64,000 nt of DNA from Hyphomicrobiales bacterium. Its GTDB lineage: Bacteria > Pseudomonadota > Alphaproteobacteria > Rhizobiales > Methyloligellaceae. The position numbers and the translations under genes are program-made. The stretch is taken from the NCBI GenBank assembly GCA_021775595.1, contig JAJFHN010000098.1, positions 1-64,000 of the forward strand, given 5' to 3'. Below the pieces are notes generated by a model, which made no database searches, was not told the origin of the DNA, and saw only the letters and a list, made by a program, of their open reading frames with translations. Positions 50,660 to 59,732 of this stretch are shown piece after piece (position 1 is the stretch's first letter; every line of letters begins with the position of its first letter).

Positions 50660-51436
50660 TTAGTCCAAGGACAGCAGGGTGCCGCCGTCGACGGGTAGGA
50701 TGACGCCAGTGATAAAGGAACCGGCATCGGAGGCAAGCAGCAGCAGGGGGCCGTCGAGTTCGCTCAACTCGCCGACCCGGCCCTGAGGAATGCGCGAGAG
50801 CATCTCCTGGCCAGCTTCGCTTGCAAGATAGTCGGCGTTCATCTCGGTCGAGAAGTAACCGGGCGCCAGCGCGTTGACGCGAATGTCGAATTGAGCGAGC
50901 TCCAGCGCCATCGATTTGGTCAATTGGGAAACGGCTGTCTTCGAAACACCATAAGCGGTCAACCGCTTTTGTGTTAAGCCCGCGCCCAAAATCGAGCTGA
51001 TATTTGTGATCGAACCGCCTTTGCCGTGCGCCCTCATGCGGCGCGCCGCCTCGCGGCCGATACGGAAGACGCCGTCCAGATTGACGTCCATGATCTTCCG
51101 CCAATCATCGTCTTCGATATCCGTAATCCAGGCTGAGCTGGCGACGCCCGCATTGTTGATCACGATTGTTATGGGTCCGAGCTCCTGCTCGGCTTCGTCG
51201 AATGTCTTGCCGATGGCTTGCGGGTCGGAGACATCGAGCGCCACAGCCGCTGCTTTGCCTCCGTTGGCCGTGATCTCGCCAGCGGCGTCCTCGAGGCGGT
51301 CAATGCGACGTGCGGCGAGCGCCACGCTTGCGCCCGCATTTGCCAATGTCATGGCGAAGTGGCGCCCCAGGCCGCTGGATGCGCCAGTTACCAGCGCGGT
51401 GTGGCCATTGAGGCTTAGAGGGTCGGCATCGGTCAT
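50660..51436 (-). CDS. SDR-family oxidoreductase (LvaD-like position)
   Basis: A 258-residue classical short-chain dehydrogenase: TGASSGLGRHFA cofactor loop, NNAG at about 93-96, catalytic Ser in NISSILGAG, YGVSK catalytic Tyr/Lys, and a C-terminal PVDGGT. All active-site residues are in place, unlike the SDR at 8903. As first gene of the operon it would match LvaD, which interconverts 4-oxo- and 4-hydroxyacyl-CoA, but SDR specificity cannot be read directly. I chose ATG 51436, seven bases after AAGGA, over ATG 51442. Confidence 0.85.
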   Translation of the reverse strand: MTDADPLSLNGHTALVTGASSGLGRHFAMTLANAGASVALAARRIDRLEDAAGEITANGGKAAAVALDVSDPQAIGKTFDEAEQELGPITIVINNAGVASSAWITDIEDDDWRKIMDVNLDGVFRIGREAARRMRAHGKGGSITNISSILGAGLTQKRLTAYGVSKTAVSQLTKSMALELAQFDIRVNALAPGYFSTEMNADYLASEAGQEMLSRIPQGRVGELSELDGPLLLLASDAGSFITGVILPVDGGTLLSLD

Positions 51437-51521
51437 GGGCATATCCTTCAGGGTGTCGAGCGCAACTCAGCAAAGTTGTTGTATGGACGCAAGACCCCGG
51501 AGCGGGCAGGGCGAACCGCCT

Positions 51522-52724
51522 CTAGCTCTCGAAGCGGGAGATGATGTTACGAGCGAGGTCGGCACGCTCCTTCAAGGCGCCAGCGTCCAAGGTCGGATGG
51601 ACCTCAAACATCAGGCTGACGCGGCCAAGCGCCTTGGCAGTTTGACGCGGTGTCACCTTAAGATGAGCAAAGGCATTCTCGCGGTAGATTTCTGGACAAG
51701 GGCCGGAAAACGCACGCACGCCGCCTTCGATCAAAGCGGCCAGCACGTCGTCGCGGGACACGCCTGGCTTGAGATGGTCGGGTTCTAGAAAAGCGATGAA
51801 CTTGTAATTGGCGTGCTTCATCTCGTCGGGCGGACTTGGAATGCGCAGCGCCTTGCAGTGGGACAATGCTTGACGCCAAATTGCTGCATTGGCGGCGCGC
51901 TTTTCGAGCCAGTCATCGAGCTTGCCAAGCTGAACCAAGCCGATGGCCGCTTGCATTTCGGTCATGCGCCAATTGGTGCCAACGCTCTCGTGCACGAAAC
52001 GGAAGCCTGGCGCCGCGGAGGGTTGGCGTATGAGGTCGAAGCCTTTGCCATGGTCCTTGTAAGACCAGGCGCGCTTGAAGGCGCCTTCATCGCGGAACAG
52101 CGCCATGCCGCCTTCGCCGCCGGTCGTCATGATCTTGTCCTGGCAGAAGGAAAATACGGCGGCATCGCCGAGCGAGCCGGCGGGTTGGCCGCCGATTGTT
52201 GCGCCGATCGACTGGGCGCAATCCTCGATCACCAAGATGCCCGTCTTCTTCGCCAACGCCATCAGCGGCGCCATATCGACAGGCCAGCCGGCGAGATGAA
52301 CGGCAATGATGGCGCGCGTTGCCGGCGTGATATGGGGTGCGACCGTGGCTGCGCTGATGTTTTGCGAATCCGCCTCAACGTCGGCGAAGACGGGTGTCGC
52401 GCCAACAAGCGCCACGCAGCTCGCCGATGCGACAAAGCTGGCGGGCGTGACGATAACCTCATCGCCCGGTCCGATGCCAAGCGCCTTCAACGCCAATTCG
52501 AGTGCGACCGAGCCATTGGCGAGCGCCACGGCGTGGGGCATGCCAAGACGCGCGGCCAAGGCGTTCTCGAAGGCGTGCACCTGCTCGCCGGTCCACTGAT
52601 TGACCCGCCCCGAGCGCAACACCCGGGCGGTCGCCTCGATTTCGTCTTCACCGAATTGCGGCCATGCTTCCTCAGGACGCAGCGTCGGTTGACTGGATCT
52701 TTTTCTTGAACTCATGACGGTCAT
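51522..52724 (-). CDS. DegT/DnrJ/EryC1-type sugar aminotransferase (PglE-like)
   Basis: A 400-residue PLP enzyme of the nucleotide-sugar aminotransferase family: GEQVHAFENALAARLGMPHAVALANGSVALELALKALGIGPGDEVIVTPASFVASA, LVIEDCAQSIGATIGG (PLP-binding Asp), and the Schiff-base Lys in FSFCQDKIMTTGGEGG. With the 4,6-dehydratase-type protein encoded two genes upstream it would make a 4-amino-4,6-dideoxy sugar, as PglE does in bacillosamine synthesis. It starts 10 bp after the glycosyltransferase stop. No sugar N-acetyltransferase is seen nearby. Confidence 0.85.
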   Translation of the reverse strand: MTVMSSRKRSSQPTLRPEEAWPQFGEDEIEATARVLRSGRVNQWTGEQVHAFENALAARLGMPHAVALANGSVALELALKALGIGPGDEVIVTPASFVASASCVALVGATPVFADVEADSQNISAATVAPHITPATRAIIAVHLAGWPVDMAPLMALAKKTGILVIEDCAQSIGATIGGQPAGSLGDAAVFSFCQDKIMTTGGEGGMALFRDEGAFKRAWSYKDHGKGFDLIRQPSAAPGFRFVHESVGTNWRMTEMQAAIGLVQLGKLDDWLEKRAANAAIWRQALSHCKALRIPSPPDEMKHANYKFIAFLEPDHLKPGVSRDDVLAALIEGGVRAFSGPCPEIYRENAFAHLKVTPRQTAKALGRVSLMFEVHPTLDAGALKERADLARNIISRFES

Positions 52725-52734
52725 TTATGCACGT

Positions 52735-53883
52735 TCACACGGTGCCAGATAGTCCCAAGGCCTCAAGCATGGCGGCATTCACCTTGCGCACATCGAATGT
52801 CGTTTCGGCCAAGCGGCGGCTCTCGCGTCCCATGGCCGTCAATTTGTCTCCGCGCGCCGCCAATTCGCTCATGGCCCGGGCCAAGGCCTCGGCGCTGCGC
52901 GGGGCCACCAGCAAACCGTTCTTGCCTGCCACTACCGTCTCGCGGCAACCGCGCGCGTCGCTGGTGATGACCGGCCGCCCGATGGCAAGCGCCTCGAGCA
53001 CCGTGCGCGGCATTCCTTCGCCGTAAGACGGCAGCACATAGATATGGGCTTGGGCGAGCAGGGGGCGCACGTCATCGACGGGCCCCAGATAGCTCACGGC
53101 GCTGCCAGCGGCTTCGAGCTCCGAAACGGGAAAGCCGGCGGGACCGGATTCTTCGGGGCCGGCCAGCAGAAAGCGCGCGCTTGGCAGTTGAGATTTGACC
53201 ATGTCGGCGGCTGTGCAGTACTCGGCGATCCCCTTGTAGCGAACGAGCCGCGCGATCATCAGGAAAGTCGGGGCCTGATCAAGCGGCGGCATAGGCTGGA
53301 GAGCAAAGTGATCGAGATCCACGCCCGATCCCCGCACCACGACTGTCGGCAAGGAAGCCGGCAGGCAGCCCGTTTCAGCGAGCACGGCGCGGTCGTCAGC
53401 ATTGTGGAACACGGCGCAATGGCTCACTGCGAAGGCGCGGGCATAAAGCGCCGCGGTGACGCGGCGGATTAGGTCGGCTTTCAGACCACCGCCATCGAGG
53501 AAGGCATAGCCCAAGCCCGTGACCATGGGCGCGATGCGGGGCACGTTCGCGCGCGCGGCCGCGAGCGACGCATAGATCGAAGGCTTGGGCGTGTAGCCCA
53601 TCACGACATCGGGCTGGTGTTTGCGGAAGAGCTGGGTGAGCGCGTTGAGCGTGGCCAAATCGGCGAAGGGATTGAGACCGGTGCGCGAAAGCGGAATCTC
53701 GATCGGCGTGGCGCCAAGGTCTTTCAGAGCGCTGCTTGTTGCGGGCTCCATGTCGGGCGCAAGCGCCAAGACATCGTGACCCTGCGCACCAATCGCTTCG
53801 ATAAGGGGCTGGCGGAAGAGCAGAAGAGACGGGGCGTGGGAGGCGACGAGGGCGACACGCTTTGTCCCGCGCTCAGCACTCAA
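52735..53883 (-). CDS. Family 4 glycosyltransferase (PglA/WbpH-like)
   Basis: A 382-residue GT-B enzyme: VALVASHAPSLLLFRQPLIEAIGAQGHDVLALAPD, the early VVMGYTPKPSIYASLAAARANVPRIAPMVTGLGYAF typical of PglA/WbpH/WbaZ relatives, and the C-terminal donor site YVLPSYGEGMPRTVLEALAIGRPVITSDARGCRE with the EX7E pattern. It transfers a hexosamine-type sugar onto a polyprenyl-linked acceptor at the cytoplasmic face. The ATG overlaps the stop of the dehydratase gene by 4 bp. Likely part of an O-antigen, capsule or protein-glycan pathway. Confidence 0.87.
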   Translation of the reverse strand: MSAERGTKRVALVASHAPSLLLFRQPLIEAIGAQGHDVLALAPDMEPATSSALKDLGATPIEIPLSRTGLNPFADLATLNALTQLFRKHQPDVVMGYTPKPSIYASLAAARANVPRIAPMVTGLGYAFLDGGGLKADLIRRVTAALYARAFAVSHCAVFHNADDRAVLAETGCLPASLPTVVVRGSGVDLDHFALQPMPPLDQAPTFLMIARLVRYKGIAEYCTAADMVKSQLPSARFLLAGPEESGPAGFPVSELEAAGSAVSYLGPVDDVRPLLAQAHIYVLPSYGEGMPRTVLEALAIGRPVITSDARGCRETVVAGKNGLLVAPRSAEALARAMSELAARGDKLTAMGRESRRLAETTFDVRKVNAAMLEALGLSGTV

Positions 53884-55865
53884 TGGAGCGTCCGTGGCAT
53901 GTCAGACCAATCCTCGGCCTCGTCCTCATCCTCGCTCAACCGCAAGCCGCGCACCCGGTAACCCTCCACAGTGTCGTTGAGGATCGGCTGCACTGCATCG
54001 AGATCTTGGGATTCGATGGCGTCCTGCAGACGTTCGAGTTGGACGCCGAGCTCCTCGAGTGAAAGAAACGGCTCGATGTTCTTCATCACGCGGGGGTGTT
54101 GCGTGCCGGTCGTGTTTTCGCCGATCAGCAGTTCCTCGTAGAGCTTTTCGCCCTGGCGCAGTCCGACATACTCGATGGCAATGTCGCCGGATGGATTTTC
54201 ATCGTTGCGAACATCAAGCCCCGACAGACGCACCATGGTGTGCGCCAGGTCGTCGATCTTCACCGGTTTGCCCATGTCGAGTACGAATACGTCACCGCCT
54301 TCGGCCATTGCGCCTGCTTGAATGACGAGTTCGGCGGCCTCGGGAATCGACATGAAATAGCGGATGATGTCGCGATGAGTAACAGTGACTGGACCGCCGC
54401 GTTCGATTTGTTTGCGGAAACGGCGCACGACCGAGCCCGACGAATCTAGCACATTGCCAAAGCGCACCATTGTGAAGAGCGTGTTGGTTTCGCCAGCGGC
54501 CGCCAACGCCTGGAGTACGAGTTCGGCCAACCGTTTGCTGGCGCCCATGACGCTGGTCGGGCGCACCGCCTTGTCGGTCGAGATCAGCACAAAGCGCGAA
54601 ACGCCGAGTTCGTCGGCTGACTGGGCGAGCGTCAGTGTGCCGAAGGTGTTGTTGGCAAGGCCGGTGAGTTGATTGATCTCGACCAGCGGAACGTGCTTGT
54701 AGGCGGCGGCGTGATAAATGGTGTCGACGGTATGGCTTGAGATCGTGTGGCGCACCAAATTGTCGTCGAGAATGGAGCCCAGCACCGGCACGATCTTGGG
54801 CGCGCGCCAGTCGTCCGATTTGCCGCCTGATTCGGGCCCAAGACTCTGCTGCAGTTCGCTCAATTGCATTTCGATCTCATAAAGCGCTGCCTCGGATACC
54901 TCGAACAGCACGAGTTTCTTTGGCAGCAGGCGCAATACCTGGCGGGAGAGTTCCGAACCGATTGTGCCGCCAGCGCCGGTGATCATCACGCTCTTGCCGC
55001 GGATATCCTGCCCCAACAAATCGGCGTCGGGCGGAACGGGGTCGCGGCCCAGCAGGTCATCGACGTCGACCGGGCGCAAGTCGCTCACCTTGACGCGGCC
55101 CGAGGCGATGTCTTCGAGTGCCGGCAGTGTTTTGACGACGATCTGATGAGCCTCGAGATTATGGATCACGGACCGGCGTTGCTGGCGCGTGGCCGATGGC
55201 ATGGCCAGAAAGACTTCCTTGACGCCGTTGCGCTCGATCAGTTTGGCGATCTTGCTGGGGCGGTAGACCTTGTTGCGGTCGATGATTTGGCCCCACAGCG
55301 ATTTGTCGTCGTCGATGAAGGCAATCGTCTTGTAGTTGCCGCTGCCGCGGAGTGCCCGCGACAGCTCCATGCCCGTTTTGCCGGCGCCATAGACGGCGAC
55401 CTTGATGCGTGGATCGAAGCTCGCGGGCGTGGCGTAGGGCATGGCGTCCAGCACCCAGCCGGCGAAGTGGCGCGAAAGACGAATGAAGGCGGCGGCGAAC
55501 AGGCCGTAAATGATAATGACCGAACGCGGAACGCCGACGACGCCGGCGAGCAAGATCAGCAACACCCATAGCAACACGCCGAGCGCGACGGAGACATAGA
55601 CACGCGTCGCAGCCTCTTGGCCGATATAGCGGGTGACCAGGCGATAGAGGCCGCGCACATAAAACGTCGCCACGCCGATAATGGGCGCGGCCAGAAAGAC
55701 GGCCCAAGTTTGCTGATCGTGAGGCAGGTAGAGGACGTTGAGCCGCAGCGAGTAGGCGGCCCACAGCGCGATAGCCAATAGGGCAGCGTCATTGCCGATC
55801 AGCAATGCGCGCTTTGCCCAACGGGGCAGCTTGATAAGCCAGGTGCGAAATTGTTTGCTGGACAT
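53880..55865 (-). CDS. Membrane-bound UDP-sugar 4,6-dehydratase (PglF/WbpM/CapD family)
   Basis: A 661-residue protein: four N-terminal transmembrane helices (about 20-125), a first Rossmann-like CoA-binding/sensor domain (KVAVYGAGKTGMELSRALRG), and the catalytic extended SDR domain beginning SVMITGAGGTIGSELSRQVL. The active site reads FVLISTDKAVRPTSVMGASKRLAE: the Tyr of SYK is Met, as in this long group (WbpM, PglF), with Asp/Lys of STDKA doing the chemistry. It would convert UDP-GlcNAc to the 4-keto-6-deoxy sugar. First gene of the three-gene sugar operon. Confidence 0.9.
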   Translation of the reverse strand: MSSKQFRTWLIKLPRWAKRALLIGNDAALLAIALWAAYSLRLNVLYLPHDQQTWAVFLAAPIIGVATFYVRGLYRLVTRYIGQEAATRVYVSVALGVLLWVLLILLAGVVGVPRSVIIIYGLFAAAFIRLSRHFAGWVLDAMPYATPASFDPRIKVAVYGAGKTGMELSRALRGSGNYKTIAFIDDDKSLWGQIIDRNKVYRPSKIAKLIERNGVKEVFLAMPSATRQQRRSVIHNLEAHQIVVKTLPALEDIASGRVKVSDLRPVDVDDLLGRDPVPPDADLLGQDIRGKSVMITGAGGTIGSELSRQVLRLLPKKLVLFEVSEAALYEIEMQLSELQQSLGPESGGKSDDWRAPKIVPVLGSILDDNLVRHTISSHTVDTIYHAAAYKHVPLVEINQLTGLANNTFGTLTLAQSADELGVSRFVLISTDKAVRPTSVMGASKRLAELVLQALAAAGETNTLFTMVRFGNVLDSSGSVVRRFRKQIERGGPVTVTHRDIIRYFMSIPEAAELVIQAGAMAEGGDVFVLDMGKPVKIDDLAHTMVRLSGLDVRNDENPSGDIAIEYVGLRQGEKLYEELLIGENTTGTQHPRVMKNIEPFLSLEELGVQLERLQDAIESQDLDAVQPILNDTVEGYRVRGLRLSEDEDEAEDWSDMPRTLH

Positions 55866-56074
55866 GGGCGGGTGCGTCGGCTGCGCAGGCTCTCAACTCA
55901 AAAACAAATATGATGTCGCATCGTCGTGCCGTTCAATTCCGACGCGGAAACGCGCAGGCAAACGGCAAGGGGTGAAGATTAGACAATCGCACATGCCCCG
56001 CATAGGACGTTTTGGCAAGCGGGGTTAACCATGGCGCCGCGCCGCGCGCCTCGAGACTCGCTGCAGGTGGCTTT

Positions 56075-56701
56075 CTACCAAAGAACGACGGTCTTGCCGT
56101 CTGCCCGCATCTTGTCGGCGCGCTCTTTCAAAAACGCCTGGAAATTCTTGGATTTGTAGTGCTGGCCTTGGACATAGGCGAACATCGTCGCGAAGTGGAA
56201 CGGCTTGAAATATCCGGGCATTCGGGTGACTTCGGCATCGACGCCGATCTTGCCCTCGACGCTGGCTGGATCGGTCGAGAAGAAACACAGTGTCGGCGTA
56301 AACGAAATGCGCCAGCGCTGAGCAAGCTCCTTTTCACTCATCACCGTTCCGTCGAAGTCGGTGACCTTGCGGGGGCCGTGAATGTCGAATTGCAGGATCG
56401 TGAAATTGGCCTTGATGAAGTCCGCCACTTCGGGATCGGCAAAATTGACGGCGTGCAATTCGCGGCAATAGGGGCAGCCGCGTTGTTCCCACAAAACCGC
56501 GAAATTCTTGCCCGCGCTGCTGGCTTCGACGAGGTCATCCTTCAGGTCCATGAACGACTGTAAGAACCAGGGCTGGGTGTAGAGACCGGCGCTGTCCTTC
56601 ATAGGCTCGTCGCCGGTGGCAGCCAGCGCCGCGCCGGGCGCTAGGGCGATCGTCCCCGCCGCGGCGGTCATTTCGAGAATTTGGCGTCGTGTGAGCGTCA
56701 T
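56075..56701 (-). CDS. Tat-exported thioredoxin-fold protein (SoxW-like)
   Basis: A 208-residue protein: N-terminal TRRQILEMTAAAGTIALAPGAALA is a Tat-like signal, followed by a thioredoxin fold with the CxxC in EQRGCPYCRELHAVNF and the cis-Pro loop ISFTPTLCFFS. The pattern matches SoxW-type periplasmic thioredoxins that reduce partners such as SoxYZ or c-type cytochrome apoproteins. No other sox genes are in view, so a general periplasmic reductant role is equally likely. I chose ATG 56701, at the start of the signal, over an upstream start that would add 16 residues. Confidence 0.8.
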   Translation of the reverse strand: MTLTRRQILEMTAAAGTIALAPGAALAATGDEPMKDSAGLYTQPWFLQSFMDLKDDLVEASSAGKNFAVLWEQRGCPYCRELHAVNFADPEVADFIKANFTILQFDIHGPRKVTDFDGTVMSEKELAQRWRISFTPTLCFFSTDPASVEGKIGVDAEVTRMPGYFKPFHFATMFAYVQGQHYKSKNFQAFLKERADKMRADGKTVVLW

Positions 56702-56827
56702 GGGCAAACGGCCTTTCTGCGGCAGCGCTCTGCCTTCGGCTGGGAGCAATTCTAACCTGCAAATTCTATATAAGCACGCTAGAGCGCATGCGCTACTGGG
56801 CTTTGGGCGGATTCGGTACCTCGGCGC

Positions 56828-57499
56828 TCAGCCGACGACGATGACGTGCAGGCGGCGGGGACCGTGGGCACCCATTACCATTGTTTGCTCGATGTCGGCC
56901 GTGCGCGAGGGCCCGGAAATCAGATTGACGTTGCGCGGCAACGTGCCCTCGCCATAGCTCTTACGCAGCCTGTTCCAGGCATCTTCATAGCCGCCGACAA
57001 TGTCGGATTTGCGGATTACGGCGATATGGGTCTCAGGGAGAAAATTGAGAGTGGTCGGATTGTCGGGCCCAGAAGTCAAAAACAACGTGCCCGTTTCTGC
57101 CGCGCCGACCTGCGCGCGGGTGATGCCTGTCGTGTCCGATGGCTCGGCCGGGCCCGAGGCGATTTCGAGCGCGCCCGCCATTTTCCAAGGCAGTTCCGAT
57201 AGCATTTCGTCTTCGCCGATACGCACGCGGGCGGCCAGATTGAGATCCCGCAGATAGCGCGCCACCGCCTCAGGCACGTCTTCCTCGCGCGCGATCCAGT
57301 CGAGGGAGGCTGCTTGACCCTCCAGCATATCGGCGAACAAGGTGGCGAGATTCTCGATCTCGCCCTTGGCGCGCGCCGGCACGGTTCCGGAGGGGTGGTG
57401 CTTGAGACGCTCGGCAGCGCTGGAGGCACGGATCTTGTCGGAACCGGAAACACCGAGCCCGGTGCGGATTGCGCTCAATGTGCGTTCGCGGGCCGTCAT
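56828..57499 (-). CDS. lutC: LUD-domain protein LutC
   Basis: A 223-residue LutC/YkgG-family protein: TARERTLSAIRTGLG opening, central VGAAETGTLFLTSGPDNPTTLNFLPETHIAVIRKSDIVGGYEDAW, and the closing DIEQTMVMGAHGPRRLHVIVV. LutC is a subunit of the LutABC L-lactate oxidase complex, without its own Fe-S motif. ATG 57499 overlaps the lutB stop (ATGA). Last gene of the lutABC operon (order lutA-lutB-lutC on the minus strand). Confidence 0.9.
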   Translation of the reverse strand: MTARERTLSAIRTGLGVSGSDKIRASSAAERLKHHPSGTVPARAKGEIENLATLFADMLEGQAASLDWIAREEDVPEAVARYLRDLNLAARVRIGEDEMLSELPWKMAGALEIASGPAEPSDTTGITRAQVGAAETGTLFLTSGPDNPTTLNFLPETHIAVIRKSDIVGGYEDAWNRLRKSYGEGTLPRNVNLISGPSRTADIEQTMVMGAHGPRRLHVIVVG

Positions 57500-58914
57500 G
57501 TCCGCCAACCCGCGCGCCATTGATCCTGAAATGTGCGCCCTTGGGGTGCGGGGAGGTCGCGGTTGCGGGTCCAACCGCTCAGCAAGGGCAGAGACCGGAT
57601 GGCGCCCTTGCGGCGGCCCAGAAGCGACAGAAATCCAACGCCGATCGATGTCGCGGCGTGATAGAGCGCGGGACGCTTGGCGAGAAAGGCCCACGCCTTG
57701 AATGCAGTGCGCTGCCCCAGCGGCATGCGGCCTTGGTCGACCTCGCGTTCGCGCCAATGACGCATCATCTTGGGCAAGGGTATCGACATTGGGCAGACGG
57801 CCTCGCAACGGCCGCAGAAACTGGATGCGTTGGGCAGATGGCCGGCCTCCTCGACACCCACCAGCGAGGGCGTGAGGACGGCGCCCATCGGCCCGGGATA
57901 GACCCATCCATAGGCGTGGCCACCGACGGCGTTGTAGACGGGGCAATGGTTCAGGCAAGCGCCGCAGCGGATGCAGCACAACATGTCGTGGAACTGACCG
58001 CCCAGCATGGCCGAGCGGCCATTGTCCAGCAGGACCACGTGATAGTTGTCGGGCCCATCGAGATCGCCATCGCGCTTGGGGCCGGTGGAATAGGTCGTGT
58101 ATGTCGACATGTCTTGGCCGGTGGCCGAGCGTGCCAGGATGCGCAGGATTGTGTTGGCGTCTTCCAAGGTTGGCGCCATCTTCTCGATGCTGGCGATCAC
58201 GATGTGGGTGCGCGGCAGCGTTTGGGTCAGATCACCGTTGCCCTCGTTGGTGACGATCACAGACGTACCCGTTTCGGCAATCAGCAGATTGGCGCCGGTG
58301 ATGCCGACATCTGCTGCGACAAAGCGCTCGCGCAGCACGGCGCGGGCTTCGGCAACCAGATTTTCGGCGTTGCTAAGATCACGCTCGGCAGGCAGGTCGG
58401 TGTGGGTGCGGCGGAAATCGGCTTCGATCTGCGGCCGCGTTAAATGGATTGCCGGCCCGATGATATGGCTTGGCGCTTCGCCCCGGATCTGAATCAGATA
58501 TTCGCCGAGATCGGTCTCGAACACCTCAAAGCCGGCGTGTTCCAAATGGTCGTTGATGGCGATCTCTTCGCCGATCATTGACTTGCCCTTGGTCACCGTG
58601 CGGGCGTTTTGCTGGCGGCAGATGTCGGCAATGATACCGCAAGCCTCGGCCGCGTCGGCTGCCCAATGAACGTGACCGCCATGCTCGACCACCTTGGCTT
58701 CATAGGCTTCGAGATAGAGATCGAGGTGAGCGAGCGTGTGATTCTTGATGTCGCGCGCTTCGTTACACAGTTGATCGAATTCCGGCAGAGCGCTGCGCGC
58801 GCGCGCGCGTTTGGCGACAAAACCGCTGCGAACATTGGAGAGCGCTGATTGCAGAACATCGTCGTGCAGGGCGCGGGCGGCGTTTTCCTTAAAATTGTGG
58901 GAACGCGGTTGCAT
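57496..58914 (-). CDS. lutB: LutB, iron-sulfur LUD-domain subunit of L-lactate oxidation
   Basis: A 472-residue protein: an N-terminal LUD domain (TVTKGKSMIGEEIAINDHLEHAGFEVFETDLGEYLIQI, GITGANLLIAETGTSVIVTNEGNGDL), then two [4Fe-4S] motifs, CCIRCGACLNHCPVY and FCGRCEAVCPMSIPLP. This is the LutB/YkgF pattern. The complex oxidises L-lactate to pyruvate and passes electrons to the respiratory chain. It begins 6 bp after lutA. The second cluster motif is CxxCxxxCP, the usual form. Confidence 0.92.
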   Translation of the reverse strand: MQPRSHNFKENAARALHDDVLQSALSNVRSGFVAKRARARSALPEFDQLCNEARDIKNHTLAHLDLYLEAYEAKVVEHGGHVHWAADAAEACGIIADICRQQNARTVTKGKSMIGEEIAINDHLEHAGFEVFETDLGEYLIQIRGEAPSHIIGPAIHLTRPQIEADFRRTHTDLPAERDLSNAENLVAEARAVLRERFVAADVGITGANLLIAETGTSVIVTNEGNGDLTQTLPRTHIVIASIEKMAPTLEDANTILRILARSATGQDMSTYTTYSTGPKRDGDLDGPDNYHVVLLDNGRSAMLGGQFHDMLCCIRCGACLNHCPVYNAVGGHAYGWVYPGPMGAVLTPSLVGVEEAGHLPNASSFCGRCEAVCPMSIPLPKMMRHWREREVDQGRMPLGQRTAFKAWAFLAKRPALYHAATSIGVGFLSLLGRRKGAIRSLPLLSGWTRNRDLPAPQGRTFQDQWRAGWRT

Positions 58915-58920
58915 CGTCGG

Positions 58921-59706
58921 TTAGTCCTCGACCGCGCCGATCGCGGGCTCCTCGGTCATGCCGGCGAGCACTTCGGCGACGTGGCGCACGCTCATGCCGG
59001 AGCCCTCGCGTGAAAGCTTGCCAGCCAACTGCATCAGACAGCCCAAATCGCCGGCCACCAGGCAGTCCGCGCCAGCCTCGTTTGCGCAGCGGGTTTTGCG
59101 TTCGGCGATGGCGCCGGAAATATCGGGGTATTTCACGGCAAAGGCGCCGCCGAAACCACAGCAGGTCTCGGCTTCATCCATTTCCTTGAGCTCGAGCCCC
59201 TTGACGCTGGCCAGCAGGCGTCTGGGCTGATCCTTGATGTCGAGTTCGCGCAGGCCCGAGCAAGCGTCGTGATAGGTCACGCTGCCTTCGAAGCTGGCGT
59301 CGACACCATCGATCTCCATGACGTCGACCAGGAAGGAAACGAGTTCGTGGACTTTTTCGGCGAACGCCTGAGCGCGCGGGGCAAGGGCGGCGTCGGCGGC
59401 GAAAAGCTCGGGATAATGCAGCCGCAGCATGGCGGCACACGAGCCCGACGGCGCCACCACATAGTCGTAGTCCTCAAACGCCGTGATCACCTTGGCGGCG
59501 ATCTCGCGCGCGTCTGTCCGCAGACCCGAATTATAAGCCGGCTGACCGCAGCAGGTTTGCAGGCGCGGTACCTCGACGTCGCAGCCCGCCTCGCGCAGCA
59601 GCTTCAGCGCTGCAAAGGCGACCGACGGCCGGAACAGATCGACAATACAAGTGACGAACAGGCCGACGCGGGCAGGTGTTTCACGGGACTGTCGGGTTCC
59701 AGGCAC
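58921..59706 (-). CDS. lutA: LutA, CCG-motif iron-sulfur subunit of L-lactate oxidation
   Basis: A 261-residue protein with two CCG domains: LQTCCGQPAYNSG and AETCCGFGGAFAVKYPDIS, with VTCIVDLFRPSVAFAALKLL near the N-terminus. These bind an unusual Fe-S cluster in LutA, GlcF and heterodisulfide reductase relatives. It is the first gene of lutABC. The start is a GTG at 59706 with only a weak ribosome site; no better in-frame start precedes the first motif. The upstream cytochrome c gene lies 26 bp away on the same strand. Confidence 0.9.
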   Translation of the reverse strand: MPGTRQSRETPARVGLFVTCIVDLFRPSVAFAALKLLREAGCDVEVPRLQTCCGQPAYNSGLRTDAREIAAKVITAFEDYDYVVAPSGSCAAMLRLHYPELFAADAALAPRAQAFAEKVHELVSFLVDVMEIDGVDASFEGSVTYHDACSGLRELDIKDQPRRLLASVKGLELKEMDEAETCCGFGGAFAVKYPDISGAIAERKTRCANEAGADCLVAGDLGCLMQLAGKLSREGSGMSVRHVAEVLAGMTEEPAIGAVED

Positions 59707-59732
59707 GAAGCCAAGGGTATGAAAACTTGAGC

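Noticed and set aside
58794-58810. Alternating GC run that might form Z-DNA
   Set aside because: It lies inside lutB and encodes part of a normal Arg/Ala-rich segment; alternating GC is frequent in this composition.
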